A stretch of 64,000 nucleotides of DNA from Polynucleobacter sp. UK-FUSCHL-C3 (GTDB taxonomy: Bacteria; Pseudomonadota; Gammaproteobacteria; Burkholderiales; Burkholderiaceae), in NCBI RefSeq assembly GCF_040409815.1, contig NZ_CP099959.1:434001-498000 (forward strand). The letters run 5' to 3'. Shown in pieces: positions 56,773 to 64,000 of the stretch. How positions within the stretch are numbered: the stretch's first letter is position 1; every line of letters begins with the position of its first letter. The notes under the pieces are model-generated. The model ran no database searches. It was not told the DNA's origin and saw only the letters and a program-made list of their open reading frames with translations. The position numbers and the translations under genes were made by a program.

Positions 56773-57567
56773 TCAAACTGCAACTGGAGCTTTGATGTGG
56801 GGGTGGGATTCATAGCCCACAATTTCAAAGTCCTCAAATTGGTAGTCAAAAATACTATCGGGCTTACGATGGATTTTTAATTGGGGAAGAGAGTATGGCT
56901 TTCGAGATAGCTGTAACTCAACCTGCTCGAGGTGATTGCTGTACAGATGGCAATCACCACCAGTCCAAATGAACTCACCGACATCAAGACTGCATTGCTG
57001 CGCCACCATATGGGTCAGCAATGCATAGCTAGCAATATTAAAAGGTACACCTAAAAATATATCTGCGCTGCGCTGATAGAGTTGACACGATAACTTACCA
57101 TCGGCCACATAAAACTGGAAGAATGCATGGCAGGGCGCTAGCGCCATCTTGGGGATATCTGCCACGTTCCAGGCCGACACAATAATGCGTCGTGAGTCGG
57201 GATTGGTTTTAATGGTCTGAATAATCTCCTTGATCTGGTCAATATGTTGCCCATTCGGTGCTGGCCAAGAGCGCCATTGGTAGCCATAGACCGGGCCAAG
57301 ATCACCATCAGGCGCCGCCCATTCATCCCAGATAGAGACTCCGCGTTCCTTGAGCCATTGATTATTAGTATTACCACTTAGAAACCAAAGGAGTTCATAC
57401 ACAATGGATTTGAGGTGAAGTTTCTTCGTGGTGACCAGAGGAAAACCTTCTGATAAATCAAAGCGCATTTGATGACCAAAGACCGATAAAGTGCCCGTAC
57501 CAGTACGATCTGATTTCTTTGCCCCATGATCAAGGACATGGCGCATTAAGTCATGAAATTGGCGCAT
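56773..57567 (-). CDS. thyA: Thymidylate synthase
   Basis: A 264-residue enzyme with the catalytic cysteine in [12 protein letters not shown] and [20 protein letters not shown]. It makes dTMP from dUMP using methylene-tetrahydrofolate. It sits in an fdxA-thyA-folA unit on the minus strand. Confidence 0.98.
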   Translation of the reverse strand: MRQFHDLMRHVLDHGAKKSDRTGTGTLSVFGHQMRFDLSEGFPLVTTKKLHLKSIVYELLWFLSGNTNNQWLKERGVSIWDEWAAPDGDLGPVYGYQWRSWPAPNGQHIDQIKEIIQTIKTNPDSRRIIVSAWNVADIPKMALAPCHAFFQFYVADGKLSCQLYQRSADIFLGVPFNIASYALLTHMVAQQCSLDVGEFIWTGGDCHLYSNHLEQVELQLSRKPYSLPQLKIHRKPDSIFDYQFEDFEIVGYESHPHIKAPVAV

Positions 57568-57601
57568 AGAAAAGGCTCATTGAATGGAGCGTTGGCGAGG
57601 A

Positions 57602-57925
57602 TTATTTTTCGAGATGCTCAAGCTTGCTCTTTACATCCTTCCAATCATCTGCATCTGGCAGTGGAGCCTTTGATTTGGTGATGGATGGCCACTGTTTGGC
57701 AAGCTCCAAATTCATTTTGATAAATTGTTGCTGGTCACCAGGCACATCGTCCTCTGCATAAATTGCATTGACAGGACACTCTGGGACGCAAACTGCACAA
57801 TCGATGCATTCATTAGGATCGATTGTTAGGAAGTTGGGCCCCTCACGAAAACAGTCAACTGGACAGACGTCCACGCAATCGGTGTATTTACAACGGATAC
57901 AAGATTCAGTAACAACGTAAGTCAT
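57602..57925 (-). CDS. fdxA: Seven-iron ferredoxin FdxA
   Basis: A 107-residue ferredoxin. [18 protein letters not shown] and [12 protein letters not shown] carry the 3Fe-4S and 4Fe-4S ligands. The C-terminal extension is that of FdxA. It is an electron carrier, placed upstream of thyA by 34 bases. Confidence 0.96.
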   Translation of the reverse strand: MTYVVTESCIRCKYTDCVDVCPVDCFREGPNFLTIDPNECIDCAVCVPECPVNAIYAEDDVPGDQQQFIKMNLELAKQWPSITKSKAPLPDADDWKDVKSKLEHLEK

Positions 57926-58058
57926 GATTTGGCTCTACGACGATTGTTTAAGGATATAAACCAAGCAATACAACAGATTATTGCCTCTGAATTGATTTTA
58001 GCCCAAATGGTGTAAAGTTTTGCTTCCGAGCCTTTTACCTCATTTTCTATTGAATCCT

Positions 58059-59045
58059 ATGTCCACTAAACCACGAATTCTTGTCGCCAGAGCTATTTTT
58101 CCAGATGCCTTAGCAAGCTTAGAGGAGAGCTTTGAGGTGAAGTCCAATCAGGCCGATGAGGTCTTCTCCACAGATAACTTACGCAAAGAGCTTGCACAAG
58201 TTGCGGGCGCACTGGTATTCGGAAGTGAGCGAATCGATCAAAATGCCCTGGCGGATGCAAAGAATCTAAAAATTGTGGCCAATATCTCGGTGGGTTATAA
58301 CAATTTTGATGTGCCAGCAATGACCACAGCTGGGGTGATGGCAACGAATACCCCAGATGTTTTAACGGATAGTACGGCAGACTTTGGCTTTGCGTTGATG
58401 ATGGCTGCTGCTAGACGTATCACAGAGTCTGAGCATTGGATTCGTAATGGCCAGTGGGACAAGATGTCCATCGTATACAACCCATTGGGGATGGATTTGC
58501 ATCACACCACCCTTGGTATTATCGGTATGGGCAGAATTGGACAAGGAATTGCGAAGCGTGGACTTGGTTTTGGTATGAATGTGATCTATCACAATCGTAA
58601 GCGCCTAAGTGAGTCCGATGAGAAAGCCTGTGGAGCTCGTTACGTTGATAAGGAGACCTTATTACGCGAAGCAGACCATGTGGTTTTAGTTGTCCCCTAT
58701 TCTGCAGAAAGCCATCATCTGATTGGCGCAAAAGAAATTGCGTTGATGAAATCCACAGCAACGCTTGTTAATATTGCGCGCGGCGGTATTGTGGATGATG
58801 CCGCTCTGGCAGAAGCCCTGAAGGCAAAAAAAATCTTTGCTGCTGGCTTAGATGTATACGAGGGAGAGCCGAAGGTTCATCCTGAGCTCTTGAAGTTAAG
58901 CAATGTGGTACTAGCCCCACATATTGCGAGTGCCACTGAGAAGACTCGGCGCGCAATGATTAACTTAGCAGTTCGTAATTTGCGAGCAGCATTAGCGGGT
59001 GAGAAGCCACCCAGTTTAATTAATACCGAGCTCTGGAAGAAATAG
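58059..59045 (+). CDS. Glyoxylate/hydroxypyruvate reductase (D-2-hydroxyacid dehydrogenase)
   Basis: A 328-residue dehydrogenase from MSTKPRILVAR. Motifs: LGIIGMGRIGQGIA, NIARGGIVDDAAL, and H in APHIASATEKTR. It resembles GhrB/GyaR proteins. The frame is open back to 58020, but the N-terminal extension is not family-like. It is the third member of this family in the window and the best match to classic glyoxylate reductase. Confidence 0.9.
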   Translation: MSTKPRILVARAIFPDALASLEESFEVKSNQADEVFSTDNLRKELAQVAGALVFGSERIDQNALADAKNLKIVANISVGYNNFDVPAMTTAGVMATNTPDVLTDSTADFGFALMMAAARRITESEHWIRNGQWDKMSIVYNPLGMDLHHTTLGIIGMGRIGQGIAKRGLGFGMNVIYHNRKRLSESDEKACGARYVDKETLLREADHVVLVVPYSAESHHLIGAKEIALMKSTATLVNIARGGIVDDAALAEALKAKKIFAAGLDVYEGEPKVHPELLKLSNVVLAPHIASATEKTRRAMINLAVRNLRAALAGEKPPSLINTELWKK

Positions 59046-59061
59046 GGTACACAAAAATACC

Positions 59062-59358
59062 TTACTGGATATCGTCAGTCTCTTCAGATAGTTCTTTAAG
59101 GGCTAACTCAATACCCCCAAATTTTTGGGCAACCCAGTTGTAGACTTTACATGCGATCCAAAGAAGTCCAAAGCCCAGAACAGCGTTCAAAATAAGTGCT
59201 GAGATCACAGTAAACCCGGGCATCGAGCCATCTCGAATAAAGGCTACAAAAAGGGCTAATAAAACGATGGGTACGGAGAAGCATAGGTAGACCAAAACAA
59301 GAGTTTTGGCGGTATGCATTGGGTCTAAGAAGACAATTTCTTTTTTAGTGAATTTCAT
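59062..59358 (-). CDS. Small two-helix membrane protein, hypothetical
   Basis: A 98-residue protein with two hydrophobic helices (about 18-41 and 49-70) and an acidic tail ending KELSEETDDIQ. No family recognised. It follows moeA by 12 bases, so it may be the last gene of moaA-mobA-moeA. Confidence 0.65.
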   Translation of the reverse strand: MKFTKKEIVFLDPMHTAKTLVLVYLCFSVPIVLLALFVAFIRDGSMPGFTVISALILNAVLGFGLLWIACKVYNWVAQKFGGIELALKELSEETDDIQ

Positions 59359-59370
59359 GATCCTGCAATC

Positions 59371-60675
59371 TTAAAGCAGTCCATCAAAAATCTCTACATC
59401 CACCCAGTCTCCGGGGGCAATATTGCCTTGATGGTGATGAAGAATCATGAAGCAATCTGCTTCGCTCATCGAGCGCAGAATGCCCGCACCCTGACTACCA
59501 GTCGATTTGACTAACAACCTACCTTCTGGATCCCGAAACAAAATCCCGCGTTGGAACTCTGTACGACCCGACTTTTTCCGAATAGCCTCGGCAGATTGGA
59601 TTGATACGAGCGGGATCTCAGGGTTAAGGGCGCCACTTAACTGTAATAGCGCATTACGCACAAATTGGTAAAAGGTAACCATCACCGCTACGGGGTTCCC
59701 TGGTAAACCAAAAAATACGGTGGGAGCCGTCTTTGGGGAAACCGGCTTTAGGCTACCAAAAGCCATTGGTCTGCCTGGACGCATTGCAATTTTCCAAAAT
59801 CCTACTTGCCCCAACTCTTCCATAATTTGTTTGGTGAAGTCAGCCTCTCCAACAGATACTCCGCCTGAGGAGATAATTACGTCCGCTTTCTGTGCTGCTT
59901 GCATAAATGCTTGACGAAGATCATCGGGGGTATCGCGGACGATCCCGCAGTCAATGATTTCAAAGCCAAGCTTACTAAGGCAGGCATGAAGACTAAAACG
60001 ATTACTATCGTAAATTTTGCCAGGCTGTAACGGGACACCAATACTGCAGAGCTCATCACCCGACGAGAGAATAGCAACTTTAATCCGTTGATAAACCTCA
60101 AGCTTGGCGATTCCTAATGAGGCCGCTAAACCAATATCGGATGCTTTTAGTATCCGCCCACGCTGGATTGCAGGTTTACCCGCTTGCAAGTCCTCACCGC
60201 ATAAACGACGATTATCGCCCGCACGAACAGTATCTTTAGCAAAGGTGATTGATCCCTCCTCGCTTGACTTCGTAAACTCCTGAGGAATTACGGTATCGCA
60301 ATTCGGGGGCATCATTGCGCCAGTCATCACCTTAATGCATTCACCCATTTGAATAGACGGGGAATGGGTTTGACCTGCGTAAATCGCACCCGCGATGCGC
60401 AAATTGACAGGGTCTTGCGCTGTATCAAGCTCTTTACCATTGAATGCAAACCCATCCATCGCTGAGTTATCGTTTGCAGGAACATTGATAGGGGATAACA
60501 CATCACTTGCCAAAATGCGACCTAAACACTCTTTTAGAGGGAGGCTTTCTATGGCCTCATGAAGTCTAGCTTGCGCTTGAAGCGAATGGATGACAGCGGA
60601 GATGGCGGTCCGAGCCTCGGTAACTGATAAAAAATCAGACTGAAACTCTTGATTGGCGTTTACTGGTTTATTCAT
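59371..60675 (-). CDS. moeA: Molybdopterin molybdotransferase MoeA
   Basis: A 434-residue enzyme with PANDNSAMDGFAF, MTGAMMPPNCDTVIPQE, SSGDELCSIGVPL, SSGGVSVGEADF and FFGLPGNPVAVM. It inserts molybdate into adenylylated molybdopterin. ATG 60675 overlaps the mobA stop by one base. A TTG directly upstream is possible but adds only one residue. Confidence 0.96.
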   Translation of the reverse strand: MNKPVNANQEFQSDFLSVTEARTAISAVIHSLQAQARLHEAIESLPLKECLGRILASDVLSPINVPANDNSAMDGFAFNGKELDTAQDPVNLRIAGAIYAGQTHSPSIQMGECIKVMTGAMMPPNCDTVIPQEFTKSSEEGSITFAKDTVRAGDNRRLCGEDLQAGKPAIQRGRILKASDIGLAASLGIAKLEVYQRIKVAILSSGDELCSIGVPLQPGKIYDSNRFSLHACLSKLGFEIIDCGIVRDTPDDLRQAFMQAAQKADVIISSGGVSVGEADFTKQIMEELGQVGFWKIAMRPGRPMAFGSLKPVSPKTAPTVFFGLPGNPVAVMVTFYQFVRNALLQLSGALNPEIPLVSIQSAEAIRKKSGRTEFQRGILFRDPEGRLLVKSTGSQGAGILRSMSEADCFMILHHHQGNIAPGDWVDVEIFDGLL

Positions 60676-61292
60676 CAATGCGAATGTGTAAATGATTCCA
60701 GCTGTGCTAATTCTTCGGGAGTATTGGCATTTGCAAATACAACGTCATCAGCAAATAGTGTGGATGCTGCATTTTCATTAGCAAACCAACGGTCTATTTT
60801 TCGTTCACCACTCGCTAAGAAGCTTGTTAAGGAATCCAGTAGATCTCTACGCATCAAACAAAAGACCGGTTGTGCCCATACCTTACCGGCCATGTCTTTG
60901 CTAGATGCATATCCAATCTTTGACTGCTCTGCCTCAAGAGTAATCGCCAGTTGCTTGGCAAGATTAAGAGGGAAGAGTGGGGAATCACAGGGTACGGTCA
61001 TTAAATAGGGGGTTTTGCAAGCCTTGAGTCCTGCCACAAACCCAGCTAGGGGGCCTGAAAAACTATCGTCCTCATCTGCTAAAACAGGATAGCCATACGA
61101 TGAGTAGATTGAATGATTGCGATTGGCATTGATCAGTATCGTATTCACTTGGGGTTTGAGTCTTTCGAGAGCAGACTCGATTAAAGGCAATCCTTTAAAC
61201 GGAATCAAGCCTTTATCAATACCGCCCATTCGTTGAGCGCGACCACCTGCTAAGACAAGACCAGTGATATCGGATACCGAAATTGATCCCAT
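60675..61292 (-). CDS. mobA: Molybdenum cofactor guanylyltransferase MobA
   Basis: A 205-residue nucleotidyltransferase with LVLAGGRAQRMGGIDKGLIPFKG and PYLMTVPCDSPLFP. It adds GMP to Mo-molybdopterin to form MGD cofactor. The ATG at 61292 lies four bases after the moaA stop; the longer frame to 61322 would overlap moaA. Confidence 0.94.
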   Translation of the reverse strand: MGSISVSDITGLVLAGGRAQRMGGIDKGLIPFKGLPLIESALERLKPQVNTILINANRNHSIYSSYGYPVLADEDDSFSGPLAGFVAGLKACKTPYLMTVPCDSPLFPLNLAKQLAITLEAEQSKIGYASSKDMAGKVWAQPVFCLMRRDLLDSLTSFLASGERKIDRWFANENAASTLFADDVVFANANTPEELAQLESFTHSH

Positions 61293-61296
61293 TGAA

Positions 61297-62412
61297 TTAG
61301 CCGCCGATATAAGACATTTCAACTTTACGATCAGCTCGTTTCGGATCTTGGGTATTGAGGTGTCTTAGTTCAGAGTAGCGATCCTCTCTGGAGGACCAGG
61401 TATGCATCACTGCATTCGCAATTTCTAGGTCACTTTTTCCAGAACGCAGAAGTGTTTTGAAGTCAAACCCTTGCGTCGCAAATAAACATAAAAATAGTTG
61501 GCCATCGGTAGATAGACGTGCGCGAGTACATTCGTGGCAAAAGGTTTGGGTCACGCTCGAGATCACACCAATTTCACCAGAGCCATCTTGATAGCGCCAA
61601 CGCTGAGCTACTTCCCCAGAGTAATTGGGATCAACTTGCTCAAGTGGAAAATGCTCATGAATCATTGCAATGACATCTGCCGAGGGAAGCACCTCAGCCA
61701 AGTTCCAACCATTTGAACTACCAACATCCATAAACTCGATAAATCGTAAGGTAACCCCGCTATTACGAAAGTGTTTTGCCATTGGCAAAATCTCTTGCTC
61801 ATTCGTACCTTTTTTAACAACCATATTGACTTTAATTCCGGTAAAGCCGGCGTTCTTAGCCGCTTCAATTCCATTTAAGACATCGGAAACGGGATAGTCA
61901 ACATCATTCATTTTTTTGAAAATGGCATCGTCGATTGCATCAAGACTCACGGTAATACGCTGTAAGCCAGCGGTCTTTAACTGCGCCGACTTTTTTTGCA
62001 AAAGACTGCCATTTGTTGTGAGTGTTAGATCGAGAGATTGACCCTTGGGTGTTTTGATCTCGGACAACATGGTAATGAGTTTTTCAATATCTTTACGCAG
62101 AAGAGGCTCGCCACCAGTCAAGCGAATTTTCTCAACACCCAGTGTGGCAAAAATATGAGCTAAGCGATAAATTTCTTCAAAGCTCAACAATTCTTGTTGA
62201 GCTAGGTACGGATAGTTTTGATCAAAAACCTCTTTAGGCATGCAATAGGTACAACGAAAGTTGCACCGATCGGTCACGGATATGCGTAAGTCTCGCAAAG
62301 GTCTATGTCGTAGATCCAAGGTTCGACCATGAGCCTCAGAAAGAGTCTCAGGAATCAATGGCAAAGGACCCTCTCGAGTCTCTTTGCGAATGGGGATTAC
62401 GCGTTCAACCAT
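61297..62412 (-). CDS. moaA: GTP 3',8-cyclase MoaA
   Basis: A 371-residue radical-SAM enzyme. The N-terminal cluster is held by C50, C54 and C57 ([11 protein letters not shown]), and the C-terminal one by the CHECTRARL and CLF cysteines. It opens molybdopterin synthesis by rearranging GTP. It begins 44 bases after the rne stop and leads moaA-mobA-moeA. Confidence 0.97.
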   Translation of the reverse strand: MVERVIPIRKETREGPLPLIPETLSEAHGRTLDLRHRPLRDLRISVTDRCNFRCTYCMPKEVFDQNYPYLAQQELLSFEEIYRLAHIFATLGVEKIRLTGGEPLLRKDIEKLITMLSEIKTPKGQSLDLTLTTNGSLLQKKSAQLKTAGLQRITVSLDAIDDAIFKKMNDVDYPVSDVLNGIEAAKNAGFTGIKVNMVVKKGTNEQEILPMAKHFRNSGVTLRFIEFMDVGSSNGWNLAEVLPSADVIAMIHEHFPLEQVDPNYSGEVAQRWRYQDGSGEIGVISSVTQTFCHECTRARLSTDGQLFLCLFATQGFDFKTLLRSGKSDLEIANAVMHTWSSREDRYSELRHLNTQDPKRADRKVEMSYIGG

Positions 62413-62456
62413 GATGCATTATGGCTTCAAAAGTCTATCTTAGGCGTACGGAAGCT

Positions 62457-64000
62457 CTAACCATTTTTATCAATGGTTTTTTCTTGGCCACCCGTTTCCA
62501 CAAGAACCATAGGCCCTGCAGGGAGATTGGTAGGTGGCTTTGGCTCACGTTGCGCTCTAGGCGCAGGGCTCTCAGACTGAATCTGGTTTTGTACTTCAGC
62601 GAGTTTGTTGCTATCGGTACCAACCCAAACCATTCCAGCAGTCTGAATAACATTTTTTAGCGGTTCTTCAGCAAGTGGCGTGAAGGCAACTTTGGGTAGT
62701 TCGGGAACAATAATCGGTGCTGTAACTCTAGTCTCCGAAATGCTCTGGCCGCTAGATGTTGGAGTAGGGACGCTCTCACTTTGCACTCTTTGTTCTGGTC
62801 TGGGGCTGCGATTAGATCCTGAACGACGCGGTGCAGAACCCTCTCTAAAGCTGCGAGTCAGATCCGATAGCGGCATTGAGGCAGAACGACCACCTAGACC
62901 CATTGGAATACCGCTATTTAATTCTTGGGCGGGACTGTCATTGCGCTCAGATCGCTCACCGCGGTTACGACCGCGACCACGACGATTACGACCACGACGC
63001 TGATCCTCGTTACTCACTTCTGAATCGCTTAAGTCAGGCGCTGGACCCTTAGTTTGTTGGGGGGATGCTTGATCGTTACGCTCTTGCTGTTGATTGCGCT
63101 CACCGCGGTTACGTCCCCGACCTGCCTGACGTGGGCGATTCTGGTTTTGCTCACCAGTATCTGCAGCTTTTTCTGGACGATCCGTATTATCGCTACGCGC
63201 AGTTCTGTCTTGACGATTGCGACCGCGATTACGATTATTGTGATCGCCGTTACGTCCCCGACCTTCTGGACGAGCATTAGGTTTGACCTCTTCGGGTTTG
63301 GCGGGGGTAGCAGGAGAGAATATCTTTTTAAAGAATCCGAAGATTCCACCAGAGGATGCCTCACCTGTTTTAGCAGAGGCGCTTTCGCGAGCGGGGCGAG
63401 CACTTGCCATGGGCGCTGGCTGGCTGGGAGTAATGCCCTTGACGGCCGCCTCAGGACGTGTGCGCACTTCTTCATTCTTGCGACCAATCACAGTGTCGGT
63501 CTCAAGCTCACGCGTAGACTCTTCCACCATTACATAGCTAAGCTTTTGTTCATCTAGGCGGGGGTCATCGTGACGTAAGCGCTCTAATTTGTAATGGGGC
63601 GTCTCAAGATGCTTATTTGGAATCATTAAGACATGAACCTTAAAGCGAGACTCAATCTTGATAACCTCAGCACGTTTCTCATTTAAGAGGAAGGCAACGA
63701 CATCGACTGGAACCTGACAGTGGATTGCAGCCGTGTTCTCCTTCATCGCCTCTTCTTGAATAATGCGCAATACCTGAAGGGCAGAGGATTCTGTATCACG
63801 AATATGGCCTGTGCCATTACACCGTGGGCATGTGACATGACTTGCTTCCGATAGGGCTGGTCGCAAACGCTGACGTGATAATTCCATCAAGCCAAACTTG
63901 GAGATCTTGCCGGTTTGAACCCGTGCACGATCATGACGAAGGGCGTCGCGTAAGCGATTTTCAACATCTCGTTGACTCTTCGCTGATTCCATATCAATGA
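62457..64000 (-). CDS. rne: Ribonuclease E, C-terminal part (5' end beyond the window)
   Basis: The last 514 codons or so of RNase E. The reading frame continues upstream of the first visible ATG. The catalytic DFIDM-like region (ID-MESAKSQRDVENRLRDALRHDRARVQ) and the zinc-link (CPRCNGTG) show this is the enzyme, not a remnant. The rest is a low-complexity Arg-rich scaffold with repeats such as GRNRRGRGRNRGER, which binds RNA and degradosome partners. rne initiates mRNA decay and processes rRNA and tmRNA. Confidence 0.95.
   Translation of the reverse strand, partial: IDMESAKSQRDVENRLRDALRHDRARVQTGKISKFGLMELSRQRLRPALSEASHVTCPRCNGTGHIRDTESSALQVLRIIQEEAMKENTAAIHCQVPVDVVAFLLNEKRAEVIKIESRFKVHVLMIPNKHLETPHYKLERLRHDDPRLDEQKLSYVMVEESTRELETDTVIGRKNEEVRTRPEAAVKGITPSQPAPMASARPARESASAKTGEASSGGIFGFFKKIFSPATPAKPEEVKPNARPEGRGRNGDHNNRNRGRNRQDRTARSDNTDRPEKAADTGEQNQNRPRQAGRGRNRGERNQQQERNDQASPQQTKGPAPDLSDSEVSNEDQRRGRNRRGRGRNRGERSERNDSPAQELNSGIPMGLGGRSASMPLSDLTRSFREGSAPRRSGSNRSPRPEQRVQSESVPTPTSSGQSISETRVTAPIIVPELPKVAFTPLAEEPLKNVIQTAGMVWVGTDSNKLAEVQNQIQSESPAPRAQREPKPPTNLPAGPMVLVETGGQEKTIDKNG

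Noticed and set aside
62900..63300. CRISPR-like direct repeats
   Set aside because: Repeats are irregular and in frame with Arg-Gly-Asn codons of rne; there are no regular spacers.
63054..63557. 167-codon frame on the plus strand
   Set aside because: Antisense to the rne scaffold; composition reflects reversed Arg-rich codons.

Overview
The window looks like a piece of a betaproteobacterial chromosome of the Burkholderiales, most likely Polynucleobacter or a close freshwater relative. The reasons are the gene order ubiG-ompA-gyrA-serC-pheA-hisC-tyrA-aroA-cmk-rpsA-ihfB-lapB-ugd-hldE-hldD-comEA-cysM, which is typical of Burkholderiales; a one-piece tmRNA with tag ANDERYALAA; a moderate GC content (judged by eye, not counted) where most Burkholderiales are GC-rich; and very tight gene packing. 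The genus is inference. I see no prophage, insertion sequence, tRNA, rRNA operon or CRISPR array.

Layout. 1-4285 (minus strand): an M23 peptidase followed by ccmABCDE and the first codons of ccmF (System I cytochrome c maturation), including a ccmD of only 59 codons. 4381-13648: an accessory catabolic island with a mandelate-racemase-type enzyme, a TAXI-type TRAP transporter (permease and binding protein), a DHDPS/KDG-aldolase-family lyase, a D-2-hydroxyacid dehydrogenase, an IlvD/Edd dehydratase and a 3-hydroxyacyl-CoA-dehydrogenase-type oxidoreductase. Together they suggest uptake and breakdown of a sugar acid or related hydroxy acid whose identity cannot be read from sequence. 13650-19597: small units (cytochrome b561, cytochrome c', M50 protease, two very small genes, crcB, a split chrA pair with a hydroxyacid dehydrogenase, an ABM-domain protein, trhO). 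19665-22427: a three-gene unit (CMD-like, pirin, SAF-domain oxidoreductase). 22500-22858: ssrA.

22915-24984 (minus): gph, ubiG, ompA. 25152-42438 (plus): gyrase A, then serine and aromatic amino-acid synthesis, cmk-rpsA-ihfB, the LPS regulator lapB, LPS heptose and UDP-glucuronate genes, a ComEA-like protein and cysM. 42441-47404: mltB, a histone-deacetylase-family hydrolase, etfBA and two envelope proteins. 47607-49695: the rpsP-rimM-trmD-rplS operon with a structured leader. 49766-56268: nudix hydrolase, CobD/CbiB-like protein, rsgA, M48 protease, orn, mog, pmbA. 56269-57925 (minus): fdxA, thyA, folA. 58059-64000: a glyoxylate-reductase-type dehydrogenase, then minus-strand moaA-mobA-moeA with a small membrane protein, and the C-terminal part of rne running off the window.

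Most of the window is housekeeping sequence. The parts most worth a second look are the 4.7-13.6 kb catabolic island with its terminator-like hairpin between binding protein and permease, the interleaved inverted repeats in the rpsP leader, repeat elements in several divergent promoters, two very small genes at 15.6-16.0 kb, the absence of lapA, and frequent TTG starts.
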